Source: OLB9 sp041392785
GTDB taxonomy: Bacteria > Bacteroidota > Bacteroidia > Chitinophagales > Saprospiraceae
DNA length: 64,000 nucleotides
Assembly (NCBI GenBank): GCA_041392785.1
Contig: JAWKLK010000007.1
Location: 124,001-188,000 of the forward strand
Direction: 5' to 3'
Both the position numbers and the translations under genes were made by a program. The notes under the pieces were generated by a model. That model had not been told where the DNA came from. It saw nothing but the letters and a program-made list of their open reading frames with translations, and searched no databases. Positions 26,512 through 36,398 of the stretch are shown one piece after another (the first letter of the stretch is position 1; every line of letters begins with the position of its first letter).

Positions 26512-26668
26512 TTAATTTAATATATCATGAGCTAAAGTAAACAGGTGTTTGAAAATTAAAGCTATCAACTCAATTCTGTTCAAAATGTTTACTTAATTCT
26601 TTTACCAAAGAAATAAAAAGAATCAATTTATCAAATTAAAAAAATAGTGCTTTTTCTTGCTGGATTTG

Positions 26669-26676
26669 TACTTTTG
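26669..26676 (+). promoter_or_regulatory. -7 box TACTTTTG for pth
   Basis: A full TAnnTTTG match ending only five bases before the ATG at 26681. The mRNA should start at or near that ATG, so the gene is either leaderless or starts at the ATG at 26732. Confidence 0.55.
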
Positions 26677-26680
26677 CGGG

Positions 26681-27307
26681 ATGTTTGGATGGATTAAAAG
26701 CATTTTTTCAAGTAATACCTCAATAGAAGAGATGAAATATTTGATTGTTGGTTTAGGCAACATTGGACCAGAATATGAATATACTAGGCACAATATTGGT
26801 TTTGATGTGGTCAACGCATTGGCAAAGCAAGAAAATATCCAATTTCGCTCAGAAACTCATGGTAGTATAGCAGAGTTTAAACATAAAGGCAAAATGATTT
26901 ATTTACTTAAGCCTTCTACGTATATGAACTTAAGTGGAAAAGCAGTAAAATACTGGATGACAAAGCTGAAAATTGATAAGGAAAATGTCTTGATCGTTGT
27001 CGATGATATTCACTTAGATTTAGGAGCCACTCGGATGCGTGATAAAGGAAGTGATGGAGGGCACAATGGACTGAAGGACATCAATGCTGAGTTAGGTACA
27101 ACTCAATTCAACAGATTGCGAGTAGGAGTAGGCAAGGATTTCAGACCTGGACAACAGGTAAATTATGTTCTAGGGAAATGGAAGCAAAGCGAATCGGAAC
27201 AAGTAGAGGAGATGATCCTGAAGTCTACGAAAATTATATTAGATTTTGTTTCTATTGGATTTAAATACACTTTGGAAAAACTATCAAAATCAAATTCTAA
27301 GATTTAA
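26681..27307 (+). CDS. pth: Peptidyl-tRNA hydrolase
   Basis: This enzyme releases peptidyl groups from dropped-off tRNA. The core MKYLIVGLGNIGPEYEYTRHNIGF carries the catalytic-site Asn and the catalytic His; KPSTYMNLSG, DDIHLDLG and KGSDGGHNGLKDI supply the rest of the active site. With the ATG at 26681 the protein has 208 residues and a 17-residue extension (MFGWIKSIFSSNTSIEE) before the core; the ATG at 26732 begins the core exactly. The promoter box sits just upstream of 26681, so either a leaderless start at 26681 or the 26732 start (leader ~50 bases) is possible. No ribosomal neighbour is seen. Confidence 0.93.
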   Translation: MFGWIKSIFSSNTSIEEMKYLIVGLGNIGPEYEYTRHNIGFDVVNALAKQENIQFRSETHGSIAEFKHKGKMIYLLKPSTYMNLSGKAVKYWMTKLKIDKENVLIVVDDIHLDLGATRMRDKGSDGGHNGLKDINAELGTTQFNRLRVGVGKDFRPGQQVNYVLGKWKQSESEQVEEMILKSTKIILDFVSIGFKYTLEKLSKSNSKI

Positions 27308-27410
27308 CCGATTTTTTTCATCATTTAGTAGAAAAACAATTAGTTCTTAGATGTATTATATGAACCATCAAACAATATTAACGTCTCAATTCTTTAAATA
27401 AATTAGATTC

Positions 27411-29174
27411 ATGAAAAATTTTTTTCCAGCGCTTTTAGGTTCTTGTCTTGGTATTTTTTTAGCATTAGTAATTGGGATTTTGATTCTGATGGGGATCGGT
27501 TTTTCTGGTATGACCGGTAAAAATAAACTTACAGAAAATACGATATTGAAGGTAAAATTGGATGAATCCATACCTGAAAAGACTGGTAATATTGCAGTAG
27601 GTACACCATTGATCGACGATATGCCAAATGGTCTAGGTCTCAACACTATTAAAAAACTTATATCTCATGCCGCATCTGATAACAAAATAAAAGGTATTTT
27701 AATCGAAACATCAGATGTAGGAATTGGACAAGCGGGCATTTTATCATTGCGTACTGCAATAGAAGAATTTAAAAAATCAGGCAAATTTGTATATGCCTAT
27801 AGCGATATTTATGGGCAGTCAGCTTATTTTTTAGGATCGGTCAGTGATTCAGTCTTTATAAATCCGAATGGGATGGTCGATATGCGTGGCTACGGTACAA
27901 TGATTCCTTATATGAAAAACATGCTGGATAAAATAGGTGTATCTATGAATGTTTTTTATGCAGGAAACTTCAAGAGTGCTACAGAGCCATATCGTTTTAC
28001 TGAAATGAGTGATTATAATAAAATACAAACCAGAGCTTTTCTTGATGATATGAAAGATATCTTGGTCACAGAAATAGCCCGCAACAGGAAACTGACATAT
28101 GAAGAAGTCAATAAAGCCATCAGTGATTTTGCAGGTAGAAGTGCTAAAAGTGCGTTGTCATCAAAACTTGTTGATGGGATCATGTATAAAGATGAATTTG
28201 AACAATTTCTAAAGCATAAAGTAGGTATCGACTCCACTAAAAAGCTCAAAGTTGTTGAATTGAGTGGTTATCAATCACAAGCTAAGATTTCTGAATCCGA
28301 AGGCACCGATAAGATAGCGATTGTGCATGCCGAAGGTGAAATCGTGTATGGGACTAGTGAAAATGGTCAGATAGGGGAGAAAAAATATTTGTCCACATTG
28401 GAGAAAATAAAAAATGACAAGAAAATTAAAGCTGTAGTACTAAGAGTCAATTCTCCTGGTGGTAGTTCTATAACAAGTGATCAAATCTGGCGTGCAATTG
28501 AAAATATTAAAGCTTCGGGAAAACCGGTGGTTGCATCATTTGGAGATTATGCGGCGTCAGGCGGTTACTATATTGCGGCAGGTACAGACTATATTGTAAG
28601 TCAGCCAAATACATTAACTGGGTCTATTGGTGCATTTATGATGTTTCCTGACGCTTCAAAACTGATGAAGGAAAAAATCGGCATTAATTTCGATACATTG
28701 AAAACCCATCCGTTTGCAGCTTCATTCACGCCCTTCAATACGCTCACTGAAGCTGAGAAAAATCTCCTACAGGAGTCTACGTTAGATATCTATAATACCT
28801 TTGTCGAACGAGTAGCCAACGGAAGAAAATTATCTATTGATAGCACTAAAGAGATCGCGCAGGGTAGAGTTTGGACGGGTAGAAAAGCCAAAGAAATAGG
28901 TTTAGTCGATGAGATTGGTGATATTGATGTAGCCATCGCAAAGGCGGCATCTCTGGCTAAAACTGATTCATATAAAACTGTTGAATATCCGATAATTGAA
29001 GATGATTTTATGACTACTTTATTCAAAGAAATAAAAAAGTCAGAGGAAGATAAGAATACTAAGATATTGACTTCCGAGGAGACTAAGTTATTTCAGCAAT
29101 ACAAAGAAATCAGAAACTTACTTAAGATCAATGAGCCTGTTGTAAGGCTGCCTTACTTATTTATTTGGAACTAA
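27411..29174 (+). CDS. sppA: Signal peptide peptidase SppA, 67K type
   Basis: A 587-residue inner-membrane serine protease with one N-terminal membrane helix (~8-32). It degrades cleaved signal peptides. It is the tandem-domain (67K) form: the general-base lysine is K188 in GNFKSATEP of the first domain, and the nucleophile is S383 in GDYAASGGYY of the second, the known Ser/Lys dyad arrangement. TGSIGAFMMFP follows. The length equals the 67K family (about 590-620). It stands alone with no neighbour less than 100 bases away, followed by the PpiC run. Confidence 0.93.
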   Translation: MKNFFPALLGSCLGIFLALVIGILILMGIGFSGMTGKNKLTENTILKVKLDESIPEKTGNIAVGTPLIDDMPNGLGLNTIKKLISHAASDNKIKGILIETSDVGIGQAGILSLRTAIEEFKKSGKFVYAYSDIYGQSAYFLGSVSDSVFINPNGMVDMRGYGTMIPYMKNMLDKIGVSMNVFYAGNFKSATEPYRFTEMSDYNKIQTRAFLDDMKDILVTEIARNRKLTYEEVNKAISDFAGRSAKSALSSKLVDGIMYKDEFEQFLKHKVGIDSTKKLKVVELSGYQSQAKISESEGTDKIAIVHAEGEIVYGTSENGQIGEKKYLSTLEKIKNDKKIKAVVLRVNSPGGSSITSDQIWRAIENIKASGKPVVASFGDYAASGGYYIAAGTDYIVSQPNTLTGSIGAFMMFPDASKLMKEKIGINFDTLKTHPFAASFTPFNTLTEAEKNLLQESTLDIYNTFVERVANGRKLSIDSTKEIAQGRVWTGRKAKEIGLVDEIGDIDVAIAKAASLAKTDSYKTVEYPIIEDDFMTTLFKEIKKSEEDKNTKILTSEETKLFQQYKEIRNLLKINEPVVRLPYLFIWN

Positions 29175-29287
29175 ATTAATAATACCTTCATTAGAAAAAA
29201 AATTGAAATACATCGTATAAGCGCCTTCTTAGGTTTAATTCATATACAAAATACATAATATTTACCCTTGGGTGTATGGAAATATTG

Positions 29288-29295
29288 TATTTTTG
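29288..29295 (+). promoter_or_regulatory. -7 box TATTTTTG with -33 TTG
   Basis: A full TAnnTTTG match with a TTG 17 bases upstream (29268-29270). It should drive the three-gene SurA/PpiC unit that starts at 29333. Confidence 0.55.
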
Positions 29296-29332
29296 CGTTT
29301 TTTAAAAAATTTCAATTTAAAATAACTTTAGG

Positions 29333-31264
29333 ATGTTGAAGTATTATTTCTCTATTTGCATTTTCATCATTGCGATTACCCTACATGCACAAAAAGATGA
29401 GATTTTGATGAAAGTAGGAGACGCAGCAGTAACTACATCAGAATTCAAATATATTTATGAAAAGAATAATGGCTCAGCAGCAGATTATTCACAGAAAAGT
29501 ATTCAAGAATATTTGGATCTTTACAAGCGGTTCAAGCTCAAAGTACAAAAGGCAAAGAGTATGCAACTTGATACGGTACCTGAACTTAAATCGGAGCTAG
29601 AAGGGTATAGGAAGCAGCTTGCAGCCTCTTATCTTATAGACAAGGAAGTTACAGACCAATTATTGATGGAGTTATATGAAAGGACAGATTTTGACATTCG
29701 TTTTAGTCATATTTTCGTGAATGCTTCTGAAAATGCACCTGAAGATGCAAAAAAGAATGCCCTTATAAAAATTCAAAAATACAAGAGTGAGTTGGCAAGT
29801 GGTAGGCCTTTTGATGAGTTAGCAAAAGAGTCAGAAGACTTTACATCTGCTGCCAAAGGAGGCGATATGGGTTATTACACAGCTAAATTGCCATCTGGAT
29901 TTTATGAACTAGAAAATGCTTTGTACAAAACCAAAGTTGGTGAAATTTCTGACATTGTAAAAACAAAGATAGGTTATCATATTGTAAAAGTTACTGATAA
30001 AAGACCTGCTAGAGGGATTATGTCAGTAAGCCATATTATGGTGGGGCAACATCAAAAAGAACTTGCAGATAGCATAGTGTATGCTTTGAGGACAGGTTCC
30101 GATTTTGTCAACTTGGTTCAGAAATATTCTATTGACAAAACAAGTAATAAAAATGGGGGCAAACTCCCTGCATTTGGTTTGAATACTTATGATAAAACAT
30201 TTGAAGATGCTGCTTTTGCTTTGACCAAAGATGGAGAATTTTCCCTACCAATACTAACAAAGTCTGGATGGCATATCATTAAAAGAGATAACAAACCTTC
30301 AAAAGATAGTTATGACGTATTTGTTAAAAAAATGAAAGGTCAGATCAGCACGGATTCGAGATTTGATAAGGCAAAAGAAATTTTGATTGGTAAGATCAAA
30401 GCTGGAACGAATTTTAAAGCCTATCCACATGCTATCACAAATTTCATTAGTACATTGACTGATGATTTCAATACCTATAAGTGGAAACCTGCCGATAATT
30501 TGTCAAATGAGCCAGTTTTAGAAGTAGGGGAAAATAGCTATTCCTTACAAAATTTTGCTGATTATGTAAAATCAAACACCAAAATCAGATTGAAATACGA
30601 TGCATCTAAACCAAAATCTGAAGTTGTTGATGAATTATTTCAAGCGTTTACAAATGAAAAAGCATTAGAATACGAAGAAAAAGCTTTGCCCTCCAAATAT
30701 CCTGATTTCAAATCATTAATGCGAGAATACGAAGAAGGTATATTGTTATTTGAAGCCACTAGAATCCATGTATGGGACAAAGCTAATCAAGACACTATTG
30801 GCTTGGAAAAATTTTATTCCTTGAATAAAAGTAACTATTCATGGGACGAACAGGCAAAATTAGTAGAATACAGGATTCATACTAGCGATAAAAGCGTTGC
30901 CGAAAAAGTATTTAAATTGGCTGGCAAAAAGGATTGGGATAAAATAGATGCAAAATTTAATAAAAAAGGTGATAGTCTTGTGACAATGACTTCTACTTTG
31001 CAGGAAAGAGATGGTAAATTGTTAGAAGGGTTAACGTTTGCTGCCAATTCAATGACTAATCTTCAATATGATGATCAAATTAAAGCATTCACATTCAAAA
31101 AAATAGAAAACATTTTGCCCAAAAAACAGAAAACTTTGTCAGAAGCAAGGGGATATGTTGTAGCTGATTATCAAGATAGTTTGGAGAAACAGTGGGTTTC
31201 TGATCTTGAGAAGGAATTTCCAGTAGTCATTTATAAAGATGCGGTTATGAACCTTATTAAATAG
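29333..31264 (+). CDS. Periplasmic parvulin-type peptidyl-prolyl isomerase (first of three)
   Basis: A 643-residue exported protein (signal peptide MLKYYFSICIFIIAITLHA). An N-terminal SurA-like helical region (~25-115) is followed by two parvulin (rotamase) domains, about 120-225 (FSHIFVNASE ... GGDMGYYTAKLPSGFYELENALY) and 232-325 (SVSHIMVGQHQKE ... NGGKLPAFG). The long C-terminal part (~340-643) is family-specific and lacks a known motif. It is probably a chaperone for outer-membrane proteins. The next gene follows after five bases and a third PPIase after that, forming one unit. Confidence 0.88.
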   Translation: MLKYYFSICIFIIAITLHAQKDEILMKVGDAAVTTSEFKYIYEKNNGSAADYSQKSIQEYLDLYKRFKLKVQKAKSMQLDTVPELKSELEGYRKQLAASYLIDKEVTDQLLMELYERTDFDIRFSHIFVNASENAPEDAKKNALIKIQKYKSELASGRPFDELAKESEDFTSAAKGGDMGYYTAKLPSGFYELENALYKTKVGEISDIVKTKIGYHIVKVTDKRPARGIMSVSHIMVGQHQKELADSIVYALRTGSDFVNLVQKYSIDKTSNKNGGKLPAFGLNTYDKTFEDAAFALTKDGEFSLPILTKSGWHIIKRDNKPSKDSYDVFVKKMKGQISTDSRFDKAKEILIGKIKAGTNFKAYPHAITNFISTLTDDFNTYKWKPADNLSNEPVLEVGENSYSLQNFADYVKSNTKIRLKYDASKPKSEVVDELFQAFTNEKALEYEEKALPSKYPDFKSLMREYEEGILLFEATRIHVWDKANQDTIGLEKFYSLNKSNYSWDEQAKLVEYRIHTSDKSVAEKVFKLAGKKDWDKIDAKFNKKGDSLVTMTSTLQERDGKLLEGLTFAANSMTNLQYDDQIKAFTFKKIENILPKKQKTLSEARGYVVADYQDSLEKQWVSDLEKEFPVVIYKDAVMNLIK

Positions 31265-31269
31265 CATTT

Positions 31270-32130
31270 GTGGGTCTCCTTAAATTAGTTCTGATTTCTC
31301 TCATAGGTATATTCACTTTCTGTGGATGTAAGGATGGTATTTGGTTTTTTAAATCAGATGATGATCCTTTGCTCGCTGATGTGGGTGAGCACCATTTATA
31401 TGCATCTGAAGTTAAGAATTTGATAACTAAAGGAACATCCGTACAAGACAGCGCTAATATCGTAAATGCCTATGTGCAAAACTGGGTTAGACAGAAATTA
31501 ATAGAAGATGAAGCAGAAAAGAATATGTCTGCAGGAATTAAAATCAGCGAATTAGTAAGTGAATATAGATCATCACTATTAGTGTACAACTATGAAAATC
31601 AGCTTATTAATCAGATGCTGGATACAATAGTTTCCTTAGATGAGGCAGATAGCTATTATGAAACACACAAAAGTCAGTTCATTTTGTCTCATCCAATATT
31701 GAAAATAATCCTTGCAAAGGTGCCAATAAAAAGTAAAAATCTTGGGAATATAGAAAAAAGCCTAAAGAAAGATGAATTAACTGAGTCGTTTTTTTTAATC
31801 AAGGAAAACGCCAATGCCATGAATCTTGATACTAGCAAATGGTTTACATTTCAAGAAATTTCCACAATGGTGCCAGAAAATTATTTTAATGATGTACAGT
31901 TTTCAAATGATAAACTAATTTCAAAGAAAATTGGAGAAAATCAAATTATTGTTAAAGTACTAGAATATCACAGCGAAAATAGCGTTCCACCGTTTCTTTA
32001 TATTAAAGACAGAATAGATAAATTGATAGTTTCTGAGCGTAAAAATACCATACTATCTAAGTACCGGCAGAATTTGTATGAGGAAGGTATTAAAAATAAA
32101 ACATTTACAATCTATCCTTTTGAAAGATAA
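31270..32130 (+). CDS. SurA-like lipoprotein without a clear isomerase domain
   Basis: A 286-residue lipoprotein that starts at a GTG five bases after the previous stop; no ATG fits, and the GTG opens directly into a signal peptide with lipobox FCGC. The residues after it (LADVGEHHLYASEVKNLI) look like the SurA N-terminal domain of its neighbours, then helical sequence follows and no intact parvulin core is visible. In Bacteroidota this position between two PPIase genes is often held by such a protein. The likely role is help in outer-membrane protein folding, by context only. Confidence 0.75.
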   Translation: MGLLKLVLISLIGIFTFCGCKDGIWFFKSDDDPLLADVGEHHLYASEVKNLITKGTSVQDSANIVNAYVQNWVRQKLIEDEAEKNMSAGIKISELVSEYRSSLLVYNYENQLINQMLDTIVSLDEADSYYETHKSQFILSHPILKIILAKVPIKSKNLGNIEKSLKKDELTESFFLIKENANAMNLDTSKWFTFQEISTMVPENYFNDVQFSNDKLISKKIGENQIIVKVLEYHSENSVPPFLYIKDRIDKLIVSERKNTILSKYRQNLYEEGIKNKTFTIYPFER

Positions 32131-32160
32131 CAATACAACATTAATAATAACCAAGATAAT

Positions 32161-33489
32161 ATGAGGATTATTTTTCTAAGTTTTACCCTGATTTGGCATC
32201 TCGTCGTGTGCAGTCAGGAAGCCATAGTTGACAAAGTTGTCGCAAGAGTAGGGAGTGAATACATCTTATTATCTGAGGTAGAAGACGAATGGCAATACTT
32301 TAAATCACAAAATCCAGGAATAGATGAGAAGCAAAAATGTCTTATCTTAGATAATATCGTGGCACAAAAACTTATAGTGTATCAAGCAAAATTAGATAGT
32401 GTTGAAGTATCTGATGATGAGGTAAATCTTCAACTAGATTATCGATTTGATGCTGTACTAAAGCAGATGAATGGCGATGAAGCATTTTTTGAAGATTATT
32501 ATGGTGCTACCATAGATGAAATGAAGAGTCGATATCGCGATGATCAAAAGTCAAAGCTACTGGCAGAAAAAATGCAGTATACATTAATGTCAGAAATACA
32601 TATTACACCACAGGAAGTAGAAGAATTTTATAATAGAATTCCAAAAGATTCTCTGCCTTATTTTAAATCAGAGATGGAAATTTCTGAAATTGTAGTGGCT
32701 CCGCAAGTGAATGCTGAAGAGCGGAGTAAAGCATTGAATAAAATCACAGATTTACGGGATCAGATAATCTCCGGAAAAGCTACATTTGAAGATTTAGCAA
32801 AAAAATATTCACAAGACCCAGGATCTGCTATAAGAGGAGGAGATTTAGGATTTGCTAAGAGAGGTACTTACGTTCCTGAGTTTGAAGCTGCAATTTATAC
32901 TCTCGAAAAGAATGAAATTTCTGATGTCATTGAGACTGAATTCGGATTTCATATTATTGAGATGCTTGAACGTCGTGGAAATGCTATTAAAGCTAGGCAT
33001 ATCCTAATTAAGCCTGAAATTACTGAATCAGATAAAATAAAAGCAAGGGAAAAATTGGACTCCATAAGAATTCAAGTCAAGAATGATAGTATTTCATTTG
33101 AACGTGCTGTCAAGCAATTTTCACTGAAAACCATGCCTTCCTATGCTAATGGTGGAAGAGTAAAAAACGAGGCATCAAATAACACATTTTTTCAAGCGGA
33201 TGATTTAGATCCTGATACTTATTTTGCCATATATAATTTGAAAACAGGTGATATTTCAAATCCTGTGGAATCAAAATCTATCACTGGCGAATCTACATTC
33301 AAGATTCTCAAACTTGTATCCATTACAAAACCTCATAAAGCTAATCTAAAGGAAGATTTTGACAAGATTGCATCCTTTGCAAAAGAAAGTAAAAAGCAGG
33401 AATTTTTCTTGAAATGGTTAAGGGAGAAAAAAGCTGAAACCTATATTCATATTGACGATATTTATGGTTATTGCAAAGATAAATATTGA
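32161..33489 (+). CDS. SurA-family periplasmic peptidyl-prolyl isomerase
   Basis: A 442-residue exported protein with a short signal peptide (MRIIFLSFTLIWHLVVCSQ). The SurA N-terminal domain (~22-170, VDKVVARVGSEYILLSEVE...) precedes two parvulin domains: ~172-275 (EISEIVVAPQVN ... GGDLGFAKRGTYVPEFEAAIY) and ~280-390 (KARHILIKPEI ... ANGGRV). The layout equals SurA, the main outer-membrane-protein chaperone, and its length is near that of E. coli SurA (428). It is the third gene of the unit starting at 29333. The next gene, a thiolase, is metabolic and separated by 65 bases. Confidence 0.9.
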   Translation: MRIIFLSFTLIWHLVVCSQEAIVDKVVARVGSEYILLSEVEDEWQYFKSQNPGIDEKQKCLILDNIVAQKLIVYQAKLDSVEVSDDEVNLQLDYRFDAVLKQMNGDEAFFEDYYGATIDEMKSRYRDDQKSKLLAEKMQYTLMSEIHITPQEVEEFYNRIPKDSLPYFKSEMEISEIVVAPQVNAEERSKALNKITDLRDQIISGKATFEDLAKKYSQDPGSAIRGGDLGFAKRGTYVPEFEAAIYTLEKNEISDVIETEFGFHIIEMLERRGNAIKARHILIKPEITESDKIKAREKLDSIRIQVKNDSISFERAVKQFSLKTMPSYANGGRVKNEASNNTFFQADDLDPDTYFAIYNLKTGDISNPVESKSITGESTFKILKLVSITKPHKANLKEDFDKIASFAKESKKQEFFLKWLREKKAETYIHIDDIYGYCKDKY

Positions 33490-33554
33490 GTTCAGCGGAA
33501 ATGAACAAACATTTTCTTAGTTTTTGAATTATTAATGATAAATAAAATATAAAA

Positions 33555-34733
33555 ATGAAACCAGTGTATATAGTATCGGCATTGCGTACTCCCATAGGTA
33601 GTTTTGGAGGACAATTTGCACAAGTACCAGCTACAGAGCTAGGTTCTCAGGTAGTAAAAGCAGTAATAGAGCAATCTCATGTACCATCTGAAGCTGTAGA
33701 TGAAGTATTTTTTGGTCAAGTTGTTCAAGCCAATGCTGGACAAGCACCGGCACGTCAAGTTGCTTTAGGTGCTGGATTATCAGTAGCTACGCCTTCTACT
33801 ACTATCAATAAAGTATGTGCTTCTGGAATGAAATCAATAATACTAGGTGCACAATCTATTGCTTTGTCCGATAATGAAATTGTTGTTACAGGCGGTATGG
33901 AGAACATGTCAATGATACCATACTACATTGGTAAGGGGCGCTATGGCTATGGTTATGGAAATGCTGAGCTTGTTGATGGCTTAGTAAGAGATGGCTTGGC
34001 AAATGTGTATGATGGTGTGGCAATGGGATGTTTTGCTGATGCTACAGCTACAAAATATGACATAAGCCGAGAAGAACAGGACAGATTTGCCATCCAATCT
34101 TACAAACGGACTGCCGCAGCTTGGGAAAATGGAAAATATTCAACTGAAGTGGTAGGTGTTCAAGTAAAAGATAAAAAAGGTAATATATCTTCTATTCAAA
34201 CCGATCAGGAGTTCAAAAACGTGATTTTTGAAAAAATTCCTACTCTTAGACCTGTTTTTACCAAAGATGGAACGGTCACAGCTGCAAATGCCAGCACTAT
34301 CAATGATGGTGCAGCTGCCATCATACTTGCGTCTGAAGAAGCCGTAAGTAAGTATGACTTAAGTCCAATTGCTAAAATAGTAGGGTACGCAGATGCGGCT
34401 CAAGAACCAGCTTGGTTTACCACTGCTCCGGTTTTGGCAGCGAAAAAAGCGCTTGATAAATCTGGATTGACATTAACTGATATTGATTTATTCGAAGTCA
34501 ATGAGGCTTTTTCTGTAGTGACACTAGCATTCATAAAACAATTGGGATTGGAAGAAGATAAAGTCAATATTCATGGAGGGGCGGTCAGTATGGGTCATCC
34601 TTTAGGTTGTTCGGGGGCTAGAATAGTAGTAACATTGGCTCACGCATTAAAACAAAATAATAAGAAATACGGGCTTGCTGCTATTTGTAATGGAGGCGGC
34701 GGAGCAAGTGCCTTGATAATAGAAGCAATATAG
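33555..34733 (+). CDS. Acetyl-CoA C-acyltransferase (thiolase)
   Basis: A 392-residue thiolase that either condenses acetyl-CoA to acetoacetyl-CoA or cleaves 3-ketoacyl-CoA. The acyl-carrying cysteine is C88 in NKVCASGMKS, the active-site histidine is H348 in MGHPLGCSGAR, and the second cysteine is C378 in CNGGGGAS. These residues and spacings match the biosynthetic thiolases (AtoB/PhaA type); the length does too. Substrate length cannot be read from sequence. It lies between the surA-like and the dihydroorotase gene, with only 10 bases to the latter, so it may be co-transcribed with it without a shared pathway. Confidence 0.92.
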   Translation: MKPVYIVSALRTPIGSFGGQFAQVPATELGSQVVKAVIEQSHVPSEAVDEVFFGQVVQANAGQAPARQVALGAGLSVATPSTTINKVCASGMKSIILGAQSIALSDNEIVVTGGMENMSMIPYYIGKGRYGYGYGNAELVDGLVRDGLANVYDGVAMGCFADATATKYDISREEQDRFAIQSYKRTAAAWENGKYSTEVVGVQVKDKKGNISSIQTDQEFKNVIFEKIPTLRPVFTKDGTVTAANASTINDGAAAIILASEEAVSKYDLSPIAKIVGYADAAQEPAWFTTAPVLAAKKALDKSGLTLTDIDLFEVNEAFSVVTLAFIKQLGLEEDKVNIHGGAVSMGHPLGCSGARIVVTLAHALKQNNKKYGLAAICNGGGGASALIIEAI

Positions 34734-34743
34734 GTATTTTGCT

Positions 34744-36087
34744 TTGGGAACCTTTGTTATAAAAAATGTCAGTCTTGTCAATCGAAATTCTATTCGATTG
34801 TGTGATGTAGCAGTTAAAAATGAAAGAATTTATAAGATTGGCAACCATCTTCAATTCAATGAGCAAATAAAAGAAATCTCAGGAGAAGGATTATATCTTT
34901 TACCTGGGATTATTGATGATCAAGTACATTTTCGCGAGCCAGGTTACACTCATAAGGGAAATGTGCATTCAGAATCTCGTGCTGCAGTTGCAGGTGGAAT
35001 CACCACTTTTATGGAAATGCCGAATACGAATCCTGCTACCCTGACTCAAAGCTTATTGCAAGAGAAATATGATCAAGCTGCAAAAACTGCATTTTGTAAC
35101 TACAGTTTTTATATGGGCGCTTCCAATGATAATTATGATGAAGTCATGCGCACCAATCCAGAAAATGTATGTGGTGTAAAAATTTTTATGGGCTCGAGCA
35201 CAGGAAATATGTTAGTGGATAATACTAGAGCTCTAAATAGATTTTTTTCAGAATTGGAAACTTTGGTTGCCGTGCATTGCGAAGATGAGCAAACCATAAA
35301 GAGCAACTTCGCCACTTATTTTGAGCAGTATGGAACAAACCTAGATGCTACATTTCATCACCATATAAGGAGTGCAGAAGCATGTTACCTTTCTTCATCT
35401 AAGGCTGTATCATTAGCAGAAAAATACGGTACACGCTTACATATTTTACACATTACCACAGGTACTGAATTAAATTTATTTTCTAATTCGATACCACTTA
35501 GGGAAAAGCGAATCACCAGCGAAGTATGCGTGCATCACTTGCATTTTAATGCATCACAATACACTACCTTAGGCAATCTTATCAAGTGCAATCCAGCCAT
35601 AAAGGAGGATTCGCAGCGACAGCAACTTTGGAAAGGACTCAAGGAAGGATATTTGGATGTCATAGCCACAGATCATGCACCGCACACCTGGGATGAAAAA
35701 CACCAACCTTATATTAATGCACCATCGGGATTACCTTTGATTCAACACAGTTTACTGATGATGTTGTCTTATTTTGATCAAGGCATCATATCCCTTGAGC
35801 GCATTGTGGAATTGATGTGTCATAACCCAGCTATTGCATTTAGAATCAAAGACAGAGGCTATATCGATGAAGGATTTTATGCTGATATGGTTTTGGTTGA
35901 TTTGAATCAGAGCACTTTGGTTTCTGAAGAGAATGTACTTTATCATTGTGGTTGGTCACCATTAGCTGGTAGTGCACTTTCTGGTAAAGTGGTGACAACA
36001 TGGGTGAATGGACATGCTGTATATGATGAAAAGACTACAATACACGGAATGGGCAAAAGGCTAGAATTTGAAAAATTAAGGCTTTAA
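34744..36087 (+). CDS. pyrC: Dihydroorotase family amidohydrolase
   Basis: A 447-residue amidohydrolase-fold enzyme; dihydroorotase closes carbamoyl-aspartate to dihydroorotate in pyrimidine synthesis. The frame starts at TTG 34744, 10 bases after the thiolase stop; no ATG fits upstream of the conserved beginning, so this rare start is likely. The metal-ligand block IDDQVHFREPG, then TTFMEMPNTNPAT, the carboxylated-lysine region (GVKIFMGSSTGNML) and the final ATDHAPHT aspartate region are present. The family also covers allantoinase-type enzymes; the MPNTNPAT and FREPG motifs favour dihydroorotase. A terminator lies at 36191. Confidence 0.82.
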   Translation: MGTFVIKNVSLVNRNSIRLCDVAVKNERIYKIGNHLQFNEQIKEISGEGLYLLPGIIDDQVHFREPGYTHKGNVHSESRAAVAGGITTFMEMPNTNPATLTQSLLQEKYDQAAKTAFCNYSFYMGASNDNYDEVMRTNPENVCGVKIFMGSSTGNMLVDNTRALNRFFSELETLVAVHCEDEQTIKSNFATYFEQYGTNLDATFHHHIRSAEACYLSSSKAVSLAEKYGTRLHILHITTGTELNLFSNSIPLREKRITSEVCVHHLHFNASQYTTLGNLIKCNPAIKEDSQRQQLWKGLKEGYLDVIATDHAPHTWDEKHQPYINAPSGLPLIQHSLLMMLSYFDQGIISLERIVELMCHNPAIAFRIKDRGYIDEGFYADMVLVDLNQSTLVSEENVLYHCGWSPLAGSALSGKVVTTWVNGHAVYDEKTTIHGMGKRLEFEKLRL

Positions 36088-36190
36088 TAATAGAAAACAA
36101 TTCAATTGCTTAGGAACTTGAGATAGCTATTTGTCAGAAAAAATTTGAATTACTATGCATTAAACTAGTATAATTTCGCATCTCACTTAG

Positions 36191-36223
36191 ATTGGACAAA
36201 TGTTGTCATATCGTCCAATTTTT
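36191..36223 (+). terminator. Intrinsic terminator after dihydroorotase
   Basis: ATTGGAC ... GTCCAAT stem with a 15-base loop, followed by a T-run. Confidence 0.6.
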
Positions 36224-36372
36224 CTAGTTCAATCTCTCTTTTATAAACCGCATTTGGAAAAATCATCACTTCCCAAAACACTAATTCCGTATTGATTTTA
36301 AACTCATGGGCTTTTATGCTATATTTTATTGCATAAATCAATATTTAATTAGACTAAATCTAAATAAAATTT

Positions 36373-36380
36373 TACTTTTG
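36373..36380 (+). promoter_or_regulatory. -7 box TACTTTTG of the porin-imelysin operon
   Basis: A full TAnnTTTG match 19 bases before the porin start (36399). No Fur-like palindrome could be identified with confidence nearby. Confidence 0.5.
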
Positions 36381-36398
36381 CGCATAGAACAATAATAG

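Larger units (their letters stand above)
36088..36398. other. Intergenic region (311 bases)
   Basis: It holds the terminator at 36191-36223 and the -7 box at 36373 that starts the next operon. I see no gene, RNA or repeat in the rest. Confidence 0.6.

Noticed and set aside
36088..36398. Possible RNA gene before the porin operon
   Set aside because: Only a terminator and a promoter box are seen; no conserved structure could be supported.
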